Below are positions 18,249 through 25,396 of a stretch of DNA of 32,080 bases, piece by piece (position 1 is the stretch's first letter; each line of letters starts with the position of its first letter). The stretch is from an uncultured Chryseobacterium sp. GTDB taxonomy: Bacteria; Bacteroidota; Bacteroidia; Flavobacteriales; Weeksellaceae. Below the pieces are notes generated by a model. It worked only from the letters and a program-made list of their open reading frames with translations. It searched no databases and was not told the DNA's origin. Position numbers and translations under genes: made by a program. The stretch covers positions 76,894-108,973 of the forward strand of contig CAJYRQ010000027.1 in assembly GCA_913777465.1 (NCBI GenBank), given 5' to 3'.

Positions 18249-18608
18249 TTATTTCTTAGAACTTTCAATCTCTTCTTTCACTTTTTTCGTCAGCGATTTG
18301 AAGATCAGCTCATACGAATGGTCAATCATCTCGAAAATCAAATCTCTTTTTAAGCCGTCTAACAATACGGAATTCCAGTGCGTTTTGTTCATGTGATAAG
18401 CGCCATTGATCTGTGGATATTGCTCACGAAGTTCAAGACTCCATTCAGGGTCTGTTTTGACGCTGATTTCTAAAGGCTGCTTTTCCAGAGACATCAGCAG
18501 GAACATTCTGTTTCCGACTTTCATTACGAGCGTTTCATTGTCAAAAGGGAAGCTTTCGGTAACCCCTTTCTTCGCAAGACAATAATCTAAAATTTCGTTC
18601 GCATCCAT
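18249..18608 (-). CDS. MmcQ/YjbR family protein
   Basis: The 119-residue protein matches the MmcQ/YjbR family, a small alpha/beta fold sometimes called a double-wing DNA-binding fold. Key stretches are the opening ILDYCLAKKGVTESFPFD, MVLKV-like ETLVMKVGNRMFLLMSLE, ISVKTDPEWSLELREQY and GAYHMNKTHWNSVLLDG, where the H-x5-W core is conserved. The cellular function is not established and DNA binding is not certain for every member. It is a single gene transcribed from its own promoter at 18684-18715; its leader carries a block of GTAAT words. The length is normal. Confidence 0.85.
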   Translation of the reverse strand: MDANEILDYCLAKKGVTESFPFDNETLVMKVGNRMFLLMSLEKQPLEISVKTDPEWSLELREQYPQINGAYHMNKTHWNSVLLDGLKRDLIFEMIDHSYELIFKSLTKKVKEEIESSKK

Positions 18609-18615
18609 ATTTGAA

Positions 18616-18654
18616 TAATAAGTAATGGGTAATTAGTAATGAGTAATAAGTGAT
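18616..18654. repeat. GTAAT-word repeat block in the MmcQ/YjbR leader
   Basis: The stretch is composed of repeated AGTAAT and GGTAAT words, ending AATAAGTGATT. There is no opposing arm here, in contrast to the hairpin elements elsewhere in the window. Confidence 0.55.
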
Positions 18655-18683
18655 TGTTGAATATAATATTTTTTACTTCAGGT

Positions 18684-18715
18684 CAAATTTAGTAAATTTA
18701 AGAAAGAAACATCAA
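18684..18715 (-). promoter_or_regulatory. Promoter of the MmcQ/YjbR gene
   Basis: On the minus strand TTG (18715-18713), 21 nt, then TAAATTTG (18691-18684). The leader would be about 70 nt and includes the GTAAT-word block. The element lies directly upstream of the divergent NAD(P)-binding protein gene. Confidence 0.65.
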
Positions 18716-18735
18716 CCCCTTAAATTTCAATTGGT

Positions 18736-19383
18736 ATGAAAGCTTTGGTTATCGGCGCTACGGGTGCCACAGGAAAAGATTTGGTCAATCAGCTGCTTCA
18801 GGATCCGGATTTTGATGAGATTAAAGTTTTTGTGAGAAAACCGATTGAAATTCAGGATAGTAAATTGAAAGTCCATGTGGTGGATTTTGCAAAGCCGGAA
18901 CAGTGGAAAGACGAAGTAAAAGGCGATGTTGCTTTTTCCTGCCTGGGAACCACTTTAAAAGCAGCCGGCAGCAAGGAGGCCCAACGTAAAGTCGACTTTG
19001 AGTACCAGTATGAATTTGCAAAAGCAGCCAAAGAAAACAGTGTGGACGATTACATCCTGGTTTCTTCATATGGCGCCAGCCCAAGATCCAAAATTTTCTA
19101 TTCCCGGATGAAAGGCGAGCTGGAAGAAGCGGTAAAGCAGCTGCACTTCAGTAAAATTACCATTTTCAAACCGGGTATGCTTGAACGGAAGGATTCCGAC
19201 CGGCCGGGAGAAGTTCTGGGCAGCCGGATCATCAAATTTGCCAATAAGCTGGGATTGCTGGAAAGCCAGAAACCGTTACCGACAAGTGTCCTCGCCAAAG
19301 CCATGATTAATTCTTCCAAAATCAAAAGCAACGGCTACTCGAGCATCAAGCTGGGGAATATTTTCTGTTTTGCGGAGAAATAA
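18736..19383 (+). CDS. NAD(P)-binding atypical SDR family protein (HTATIP2/HIM1-like)
   Basis: This 215-residue Rossmann-fold protein starts MKALVIGATGATGKDLV; the GATGATG loop (7-13) binds the dinucleotide. The core AFSCLGTTLKAAGS is typical of the atypical SDR5 group that includes eukaryotic TIP30 and yeast HIM1. YILVSSYGAS and YSRMKGELE carry the Ser and Tyr-x3-Lys positions of SDR enzymes. FKPGMLERKD follows as the usual substrate-side loop. The substrate is unknown. It is divergent from MmcQ/YjbR and convergent with the glutathione peroxidase gene, so it forms its own unit. It is not the dehydratase or dehydrogenase of any pathway seen nearby. Confidence 0.85.
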   Translation: MKALVIGATGATGKDLVNQLLQDPDFDEIKVFVRKPIEIQDSKLKVHVVDFAKPEQWKDEVKGDVAFSCLGTTLKAAGSKEAQRKVDFEYQYEFAKAAKENSVDDYILVSSYGASPRSKIFYSRMKGELEEAVKQLHFSKITIFKPGMLERKDSDRPGEVLGSRIIKFANKLGLLESQKPLPTSVLAKAMINSSKIKSNGYSSIKLGNIFCFAEK

Positions 19384-19402
19384 AATAGTGTAACAATGCA
19401 GA

Positions 19403-19454
19403 AATATAGCAGTATAGCAATTCTTGAATTGATAAATTGTTATACTGCTATATT
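19403..19454. repeat. 20-bp hairpin of TATAGCA words between convergent genes
   Basis: The arms at 19403-19422 and 19435-19454 (AATATAGCAGTATAGCAATT against its reverse complement) pair over 20 bp with one G-T mismatch, around a 12-nt loop. It lies between the stops of the SDR and glutathione peroxidase genes and could end transcription from both sides, although no long T run follows. Confidence 0.8.
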
Positions 19455-19473
19455 CTTATATTAAATCACTCTT

Positions 19474-20052
19474 TTATTTCAAATACTTCGTAATGGCTTC
19501 GTCCGTAGGCTTCGTCGTGCTTACGAAAGAATCAACCAATTTTCCGTTTTCATCAATTAAGAATTTGGTAAAGTTCCACAGGATGGTGGTGTTCTTCACC
19601 CCGTTCAGCTCTTTTTCGGTTAAATATTTAAAGATCGGCGCGGTATCGCTGCCTTTTACGGAAACTTTGGCTGCCATCGGGAAAGTTACTCCATAGTTTT
19701 TCTGGCAGAAGGCACCGATTTCTTTGTTGCTGCCCGGCTCCTGGCCTCCGAAATTGTTCGCAGGGAAACCTACCACCACCAATTTATCTTTATACTCTTC
19801 CGATACTTTCTCAAGATCGGCATACTGAGGCGTAAATCCGCATTCTGAAGCGGTGTTCACGATGAGGATTTTCTTTCCTTTAAAATCGGCAAAGTTGATC
19901 TGCTTCCCTTCTTCCAGGGCATCAACTTTAAAATCGTATATTGATTTTCCCATAAGTTCATTGGTTTTGGCTTTGGATGCATCGCTTTTCTTCTGGGCAC
20001 AGCTGTTGAAAAAAGCAACCACCGAAAGAAACATTAAAAACAATTTTTTCAT
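19474..20052 (-). CDS. Glutathione peroxidase family lipoprotein
   Basis: This is a thiol peroxidase of the GPx fold, predicted to be anchored as a lipoprotein: the signal peptide ends in FFNSC with Cys18 as the lipidated residue. In the 192-residue protein the peroxidatic Cys71 lies in NTASECGFTPQY, Gln104 in ANNFGGQEPGSN, and Trp159-Asn160 in ILWNFTKFL, completing the catalytic tetrad. Cys116 in GAFCQKNYGVTFP is the likely resolving cysteine, which points to thioredoxin rather than glutathione as reductant. It probably removes peroxides at the envelope. It lies 24 nt downstream of the LolA-like gene and is probably co-transcribed with it. Confidence 0.92.
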   Translation of the reverse strand: MKKLFLMFLSVVAFFNSCAQKKSDASKAKTNELMGKSIYDFKVDALEEGKQINFADFKGKKILIVNTASECGFTPQYADLEKVSEEYKDKLVVVGFPANNFGGQEPGSNKEIGAFCQKNYGVTFPMAAKVSVKGSDTAPIFKYLTEKELNGVKNTTILWNFTKFLIDENGKLVDSFVSTTKPTDEAITKYLK

Positions 20053-20076
20053 AATTTAAATTTAATTCTTTTTTGA

Positions 20077-20739
20077 TTAAAATTTGAAGGTATTGGCCGG
20101 AAAAACTTTATTGGTGTCGATCCTGTTGATCAGCATCACGTAATCGCCGTCTTTTTTGGTGCTTGAAGATTCAATTCTGAATGGCATTGAAAGGCTTCCG
20201 ATTTTTTTATAATCAGAATACATCAGCGTTTCATCTTTTTTTATTTCTTTCAGCAGCATATAGCTCTTGGTATCGAAATAATAGATGTTTTTATTGACAT
20301 TTTTTGTCAGTTCCACTTTATGGCAATAAATATTTCCTATTTTTTCCTTTCCCAGGTATTTCGCTTCAAACCCTTTGTTTTCCCAGTCGATAAAATCATT
20401 GTCGAAACTTTCCGGAACATATTCTGTGTATTCCTGAACTTTGTTGGTCGCATAATTCATCGCAAAGCCTTTGGATCCGTCGTAGCCTTCAATGGCCGTA
20501 TCTTTTCCGCCGATGGTAATCACGGTTTTGGTAAGGTTCGGACGTTGCTGGTAGATTTTGATCGGGTATTCGTCCTTTACCCCCAAAATTACTTTTCCCT
20601 GAAGCAGTACGGAATTCAGCAGTTTCCAGTTGGTGAGTCCTCCGGACAGTTCTATATTTTTATCAATAATTTCCTTTGCCGTCTGAGCCAAACATAATTG
20701 GGAGCATACCAGAATAAATGCTAACAGTAATTTCTTCAT
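20077..20739 (-). CDS. LolA-like outer-membrane lipoprotein-sorting family protein (probable)
   Basis: The 220-residue exported protein has a signal peptide cleaved after LAQ (residue 19). The mature part starts TAKEIIDKNIELSGGLTNWKLLNSVLLQGKV, which matches the beginning of LolA/LolB-superfamily periplasmic proteins of Bacteroidota (a helix with an xSGG-xxW motif followed by beta strands). Later segments such as NIYCHKVELTKN, YYFDTKSYMLLKEI and GSLSMPFRIES fit the half-barrel that binds acyl chains. There is no lipobox. True LolA function is not implied; several paralogues per genome are common. A TAnnTTTG element lies just upstream, so it heads a unit with the peroxidase gene. Confidence 0.7.
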   Translation of the reverse strand: MKKLLLAFILVCSQLCLAQTAKEIIDKNIELSGGLTNWKLLNSVLLQGKVILGVKDEYPIKIYQQRPNLTKTVITIGGKDTAIEGYDGSKGFAMNYATNKVQEYTEYVPESFDNDFIDWENKGFEAKYLGKEKIGNIYCHKVELTKNVNKNIYYFDTKSYMLLKEIKKDETLMYSDYKKIGSLSMPFRIESSSTKKDGDYVMLINRIDTNKVFPANTFKF

Positions 20740-20757
20740 TAATACTTTTTATAAATT

Positions 20758-20765
20758 CAAATATA
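20758..20765 (-). promoter_or_regulatory. -7 element upstream of the LolA-like gene
   Basis: On the minus strand TATATTTG at 20765-20758, 18 nt before the ATG. No good TTG was found at the -33 distance, so this is a weaker call than the two-part promoters. Confidence 0.5.
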
Positions 20766-20829
20766 AGGCTTTTTTAATTTGAAAAAATGAGACACATATC
20801 ACATTTCAGAATTATCTATCGGCAAATTT

Positions 20830-21552
20830 TCAGATCAGCTTTCTCGCTTTTTCAAGATCTTCCGGCGTATCAATGCCCACGCCGACAAAATTGGTCTCTA
20901 TCATCTTGATTTTCATGCCGTATTCCAGGTAACGGATGCATTCTATTTTCTCGGAAATTTCCAAAGGCTTCATTTCCAGTTTCGAAAACTGGATCAGCGC
21001 ATGTTTCCTGAAAGCGTAGACGCCGATGTGTTTAAAATAATCGACCGCATAAGAAATCTCCCTGTGAAACGGAATAACGGAACGGCTGAAATATAATGCA
21101 AAGCCATTGTTATCGGTAATTACTTTTACATTGTTCGGGTTTTCGATCTCTTCTTTTTCATGAAGCTTTATTTTTAAGGAAGCTAGGGAAATCTCCTGGT
21201 TGTCGTCGCTCCTGAAAACTTCGATGAGCTGCTTCAAAGGCTCCAATTTTAAAAACGGTTCATCTCCCTGCACATTGATCACAATGTCGCAATCAATAGG
21301 CTGTACAGCTTCTGCAATGCGGTCACTCCCCGTCTCATGTTGTCCCGTCATTACTGCTTTTCCGCCATTATTAACGATCTCATCAAAAATAATTTCCGAA
21401 TCCGTAGCAACAAAAACTTCATCAAACAAACCGGTTTCCACGACATTCTGATAAGTCGTTGTGATGACGGTCTTTTCTCCTAACATCTGCATCAGTTTGG
21501 CCGGAAAACGGCTGGCTTCATAACGTGCGGGTATTACTGCAATGATTTTCAT
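20830..21552 (-). CDS. kdsB: CMP-Kdo synthetase (3-deoxy-manno-octulosonate cytidylyltransferase)
   Basis: The enzyme activates Kdo with CTP to CMP-Kdo, the donor for lipid A glycosylation, in the cytoplasm. The 240-residue length is normal. The N-terminal nucleotide-binding [12 protein letters not shown] (8-19) is followed by [26 protein letters not shown] and [10 protein letters not shown], whose Asp helps bind magnesium. [14 protein letters not shown] and the C-terminal [17 protein letters not shown] complete the family pattern. kdsA is also in the window but about 20 kb away, so the two Kdo genes are not an operon. The upstream aminotransferase gene is on the same strand, 81 nt away, separated by a hairpin. 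Confidence 0.97.
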   Translation of the reverse strand: MKIIAVIPARYEASRFPAKLMQMLGEKTVITTTYQNVVETGLFDEVFVATDSEIIFDEIVNNGGKAVMTGQHETGSDRIAEAVQPIDCDIVINVQGDEPFLKLEPLKQLIEVFRSDDNQEISLASLKIKLHEKEEIENPNNVKVITDNNGFALYFSRSVIPFHREISYAVDYFKHIGVYAFRKHALIQFSKLEMKPLEISEKIECIRYLEYGMKIKMIETNFVGVGIDTPEDLEKARKLI

Positions 21553-21578
21553 ATTTCAATGTAACAATTTAAAAAGAT

Positions 21579-21612
21579 AACAGTGTAACAATTGGTCAAC
21601 TGCTACACTGTT
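21579..21612. repeat. GTGTAACA-word hairpin between the aminotransferase gene and kdsB
   Basis: The 16-nt arms 21579-21594 and 21597-21612 pair with two G-T type mismatches around a 2-nt turn. Flanking AATTT and AAATT could extend the stem. It uses the words GTAACA and GTGTAAC, which also appear just upstream at 21560-21566. Confidence 0.75.
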
Positions 21613-21633
21613 AAATTTGGTATATTTTACTTA

Positions 21634-22887
21634 TTATTTTAACGCGTTCAACGCATTTTCCAGCTTCGGCATCATGGCTGAAATCTCCTCAGTGGCCAAT
21701 CCTCCAACAGAAGCCCTGAACCATGGCTCAGATTTCTCTTCCCCGAATGCAGAGAAAGGAACCAAAGCAACTCCTGCTTCATTGATCAGATAAAACACCA
21801 GATCAGAAGAGTTCTCAATCGCTGCTCCGTCCGGTTTTGTCTTACCGATATAATCCAGTTTGATCGTAAGATAAAGCGCGCCCATCGGTTCAATGCTGTC
21901 TACCGCAAGACTTTTGCTTTTCAGATCCTGGATTCCGCCGTGAAGAACTTTCAGGCTGGTTTCCAGTTTTCCTTTGAAATCTTCAACAAAAGCATTTACT
22001 TCTTCCGGGTTTTCATAATATTTCGCCGTTGCTTCCTGCTCCGGTTTCGGTGCCCAGGCACCCACGTGCGTCAACAATGCTTTCATCTTATCCAGGATAT
22101 GAGCCGGACCAAATCCCCAGCCAACACGAACTCCCGTTGCGGCAAGGCACTTGGAAATACCATCGATATAAACCGTATATTCCTTCATTTCAGGGAAAAG
22201 GGACACCGGATCTACGTGCTCCGCCCCAAAGGTAAGGTTGGAATAGATCTGATCGTACATCAGGTACAACGGTTTTTCATCTTCGCTTCTCTTTTTGTTT
22301 TCTTCAAGGATCAGTTCGCAGATTTCCGAAAGCTGCTCTCTGGTAAACATCGTTCCGGTGGGATTCAACGGTGAACAAAGCGCTACCAGAACCGCACCTG
22401 ATAAATGAGGCCTCAAATCGTCCGCCGTCGGAAGGAAATTATTTTCAGGGGTTGTTTTTACCTCGATCGCATCAGCAGAAGTAAGGTAAGCGTAGTGGTT
22501 GTTGTTCCATGAAGGAATCGGATACACTACTTTATCCCCTTCATCCACGATGGTCTTGTATACGGCATAGATTAAAGGTCTTGAACCGGCCGTGATCAGG
22601 ATATCATTCGGAGAATAATCCAGGTTCCATCTGGTTTTTAAATCTTTGGAAACTTCTTTTCTTAAAGATAAAAGTCCGTTCGCAGGCGGATAATTTGTCA
22701 GATTATTCTGATAAGCTTTCTGAATTTCCTCCTTCAGCTGAGCAGGAATAGGATAAATATTAGAATTTAAATCCCCAATCGTAAGATTGGCAATCTCCGC
22801 TCCCTTTGCTTTTAAGTCATTTACTTCATTACCAATTTTTACAATTTCAGAACCGATCAGGTTCGCCGCTAATTTTGAAACTTTCAC
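21634..22887 (-). CDS. PLP-dependent class I/II aminotransferase
   Basis: This is a fold-type I aminotransferase of the aspartate-aminotransferase superfamily; the amino-acid substrate cannot be read from sequence. The start chosen is GTG at 22887, giving MKVSKLAANLIGSEIVKIGNE (417 residues). An ATG at 22938 would add 17 residues (including YYMVTLIILKYK) that overlap the hairpin at 22923-22965 and do not look like a conserved N-terminus. Seen motifs are TIGDLNSNIYP, SPLNPTG near residue 175, YDQIYSNLTFG, and DGISKCLAATGVRVGW with the PLP lysine at 246. It follows the phosphohexomutase gene and precedes kdsB on the same strand, with hairpins at both joints. Confidence 0.88.
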   Translation of the reverse strand: MKVSKLAANLIGSEIVKIGNEVNDLKAKGAEIANLTIGDLNSNIYPIPAQLKEEIQKAYQNNLTNYPPANGLLSLRKEVSKDLKTRWNLDYSPNDILITAGSRPLIYAVYKTIVDEGDKVVYPIPSWNNNHYAYLTSADAIEVKTTPENNFLPTADDLRPHLSGAVLVALCSPLNPTGTMFTREQLSEICELILEENKKRSEDEKPLYLMYDQIYSNLTFGAEHVDPVSLFPEMKEYTVYIDGISKCLAATGVRVGWGFGPAHILDKMKALLTHVGAWAPKPEQEATAKYYENPEEVNAFVEDFKGKLETSLKVLHGGIQDLKSKSLAVDSIEPMGALYLTIKLDYIGKTKPDGAAIENSSDLVFYLINEAGVALVPFSAFGEEKSEPWFRASVGGLATEEISAMMPKLENALNALK

Positions 22888-22922
22888 TTTTACTTTATAT
22901 TTTAATATTATTAATGTAACCA

Positions 22923-22965
22923 TGTAATAGTTTGGCAATCATTGGTATATTGCCAAACCAATACA
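22923..22965. repeat. Hairpin between the phosphohexomutase and aminotransferase genes
   Basis: The arms 22923-22939 and 22949-22965 pair over 17 bp with two mismatches around a 9-nt loop; the inner 10 bp (GTTTGGCAAT / ATTGCCAAAC) are perfect. TTGGTAT in the loop repeats the same theme. It overlaps the ATG that would extend the aminotransferase. Confidence 0.8.
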
Positions 22966-22977
22966 TCGTTGATTTAT

Positions 22978-24693
22978 TTATCCTAACCGCAGGTCATTTT
23001 TCACCTGATTAATTTTCTCTTCCAACGATTTCTGCTGATCCTTGAACTCGGCTGCGGAAGCAAGGTCTTCCTTCACGGAAATGTAGAATTTGATCTTCGG
23101 CTCCGTTCCCGAAGGCCTTACACAGACTTTCGTTCCGTCCTGCGTGTAATAAATCAGCACATTCGATTTCGGAATGTCGTTCATTACCTGTTTTTCATTT
23201 GTGGAAAAGATAAAATTCGTCTGCTCCTTGAAATCCTTTACTTCTGCTACCGGCGAGCCAGCCAATTGCTTCGGAGGGTTTTCACGGAATTCTTTCATCA
23301 TGTTCTGGATTTCTTCCGCACCGTCTTTTCCTTTCCGTACCAGGTTTACAAGCCCCTCATAATACATACCTGTTTCCTGGTAAATTTCGATCAGGTAATC
23401 GTACATGGTTCTTCCGTTGGCTTTGCACCATGCTGCGATTTCACAGGCCAGGACAATACTTCCGCACGAATCTTTATCACGAACAAAATCCCCGGTCATA
23501 AATCCGAAGCTCTCCTCTCCGCCGCAGATGAATTTTTCCTTCCCTTCCACATCGCGGATCATCTTTCCGATCCATTTAAATCCGGTTAATCCCACTTTGC
23601 ACTGCACCCCGAATTTTTGGGCAATGTCAAAGAAAATATCGGAAGTAACGATGGTAGAACCGATAAATTCCTTTCCGGTAATCCGGCCCTGCTTTCTCCA
23701 TTCGTTCAGGATATAGTAGGTCAGGATCGTATTGGTCTGGTTCCCGTTCAGCAATTCGATTTCGCCGTCCAGGTTTCTTACGGCTATTCCCAACCGGTCT
23801 CCGTCCGGATCCGTTCCGATCACGATATCGGCATTGGTTATTTTCGCAAGATCCATTGCCATTTCAAGGGCAGCCGGTTCTTCAGGGTTTGGGGAATCAA
23901 CGGTCGGGAAATTCCCGCTCGGGATCATCTGCTCCTTTACCAGATCGATTTTCTTGAAACCTGCTTTTTCCAACGCTTTAGGAACGGTCGTATAGGTCGT
24001 TCCGTGGATGGAGGTGAAAACGATATTTAAATTTTCTTTTCCTACATTCTGATAGGTTGAGTTTTCGATACAGGCATCGATGTATACGTCATCCTGCTCC
24101 TCTCCGATCCATTCGATCAGGTCATCATTTCCATTGAATTTTATTGTATCGAACTGAACGGAAAGCACTTCGGCAATAATTGCTTCGTCATGTGGCGGAA
24201 CGATCTGCGCACCGTCATTCCAGTATACTTTATAGCCGTTGTATTCCGGCGGATTGTGGGAAGCCGTCAGTACGATTCCTCCATGGCAGTGTTTGTCTCT
24301 TACCGTAAAAGACAGTTCAGGCGTGGGACGGTGGTCTTTGAAAAGCAGTACTTTAATGCCATTGGCCGTCAGCACATCCGCCACCAGTTTTCCGAATTCT
24401 TTGGAGTTATTTCTTACGTCATACGCAATGGCTACTTTGATTTCCTCCCCTTGAAACTGCTTTAACATATAGTTCGCAAGTCCCTGTGTAGCCTGGCCCA
24501 ACGTGTATTTATTTAAACGGTTGGTTCCTACGCCCATAATTCCTCTCATCCCTCCGGTTCCGAATTCCAGCGGCCGGTAAAAAGAGTCTTCCAGATCCGG
24601 CGAATTGCCTTCAATGAGTAATTGTACCGCACTTCTTGTTTCTTCATCAAATGATTCGTGCAACCAGAGTTTTGCTTTTTCTAATGTTGTCAT
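22978..24693 (-). CDS. Phosphoglucomutase / phosphomannomutase family (alpha-D-phosphohexomutase)
   Basis: The enzyme moves phosphate between C1 and C6 of hexose phosphates, feeding nucleotide-sugar synthesis. The 571-residue protein is of the long PGM/PMM type common in Bacteroidota and Firmicutes. Four family loops are visible: the phosphoserine loop LTASHNPPEYNG with Ser145; the magnesium loop GTDPDGDR (293-300); the sugar-specificity loop GGEESFGF (391-398); and the phosphate-binding RPSGTEPKIKFY near the C-terminus. Choice between glucose and mannose is not possible from sequence alone; either would fit the envelope genes nearby. The start ATG at 24693 is not preceded by a clear TAnnTTTG element. 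Confidence 0.95.
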   Translation of the reverse strand: MTTLEKAKLWLHESFDEETRSAVQLLIEGNSPDLEDSFYRPLEFGTGGMRGIMGVGTNRLNKYTLGQATQGLANYMLKQFQGEEIKVAIAYDVRNNSKEFGKLVADVLTANGIKVLLFKDHRPTPELSFTVRDKHCHGGIVLTASHNPPEYNGYKVYWNDGAQIVPPHDEAIIAEVLSVQFDTIKFNGNDDLIEWIGEEQDDVYIDACIENSTYQNVGKENLNIVFTSIHGTTYTTVPKALEKAGFKKIDLVKEQMIPSGNFPTVDSPNPEEPAALEMAMDLAKITNADIVIGTDPDGDRLGIAVRNLDGEIELLNGNQTNTILTYYILNEWRKQGRITGKEFIGSTIVTSDIFFDIAQKFGVQCKVGLTGFKWIGKMIRDVEGKEKFICGGEESFGFMTGDFVRDKDSCGSIVLACEIAAWCKANGRTMYDYLIEIYQETGMYYEGLVNLVRKGKDGAEEIQNMMKEFRENPPKQLAGSPVAEVKDFKEQTNFIFSTNEKQVMNDIPKSNVLIYYTQDGTKVCVRPSGTEPKIKFYISVKEDLASAAEFKDQQKSLEEKINQVKNDLRLG

Positions 24694-24716
24694 ATTTGTA
24701 TTTTGTCTAGTTTATT

Positions 24717-24741
24717 GTAGGATGATGGGTGATGGATGATT
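24717..24741. repeat. GATGATGG-word block upstream of the phosphohexomutase gene
   Basis: The stretch reads GTAG, GATGATGG, GTGATGG, ATGATT: three near copies of the word GATGATGG within 25 nt. There is no opposing arm. It occupies the spacer between the GyrB-like gene and the phosphohexomutase start. Confidence 0.5.
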
Positions 24742-24781
24742 AAAATTTCTAACGCCGCTCAAGCCTTATTGTTTATTATTT

Positions 24782-25390
24782 CTAATTTAAAAGTTCAATT
24801 TTTAAGTCAGGTAATCTTTTTTTCAGCTCAATAATTTTTAATTCAAGAGTATTCCGATCAAAAACAAAATCACCAAAAATTTCACTGTTGATCTCAAAAC
24901 TGATGGTTGTAAAATCTTCAGATGAATCAGTTTCTGAAATTTCTTTAAAAACCGTCTCTCCACGTTCAAAAATAAAATGTCCGGATTTTTTATTCCAGAC
25001 AGTTTTTAGTTCACACCGATCCGAAACAGCGTTGATAACTGTCATTCCGACACGGCAAAATTCATCGCCGACCTCAAGATGTTTTTTCTCGTTGCTGCAT
25101 GCTCCGATTTTTGTCATAATACATTCGGCTTTGGTCAAATCCCATGACTTATCCAAAGACATTCCTGCATTATATTTTACAAGCAGTGAATTGGACTTGG
25201 CATTAACAATTATTTCACTGCAATTATTGTCAAAATATTCATCAATTGCATGGCAAAGAGCTCCAAATACAAGAGAATTTAAATTGTTTTCCTTAAAACA
25301 ATCTTCAAAATACAGATTAGGACGAAGTCTTACATGCTCCATTCCTTCCAAGGTTTTAATGCTGTCTGCTGTATATTTTTTCTCTTCCAA
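24782..25390 (-). CDS. Standalone degenerate GyrB/ParE-type ATPase domain protein
   Basis: The 202-residue protein aligns by eye along the whole N-terminal GHKL domain of type II topoisomerase B subunits. YTADSIKTLEGMEHVRLRPNLYF (6-28) matches YxADSIxxLEGLEAVRxRPGMY. LVFGALCHAIDEYFDN matches LVxEVVDNSIDEALAG. RVGMTVINAVSD matches GVGVSVVNALSE, and FERGE and TTISFEINSEIF follow in order. The ATP-site residues are mostly gone: the catalytic Glu is Gly43, the Mg-binding Asn is His47, the DDGRG loop is YNAGM, and GGLHGVG is DEFCRVG. There is no transducer, TOPRIM or DNA-binding part. It probably keeps the fold but not ATP hydrolysis. It ends a five-gene unit, 6 nt after the DUF2807 gene. The role is unknown; a gyrase or topoisomerase IV partner is speculative. 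Confidence 0.7.
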   Translation of the reverse strand: MEEKKYTADSIKTLEGMEHVRLRPNLYFEDCFKENNLNSLVFGALCHAIDEYFDNNCSEIIVNAKSNSLLVKYNAGMSLDKSWDLTKAECIMTKIGACSNEKKHLEVGDEFCRVGMTVINAVSDRCELKTVWNKKSGHFIFERGETVFKEISETDSSEDFTTISFEINSEIFGDFVFDRNTLELKIIELKKRLPDLKIELLN

Positions 25391-25396
25391 TTGCTT

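Noticed and set aside
24782-25390. A fragment (pseudogene) of gyrB or parE
   Set aside because: The frame is intact, has proper start and stop, is placed 6 nt after the preceding gene and extends over a full domain, so decay from a full-length gene is less likely than a dedicated protein.
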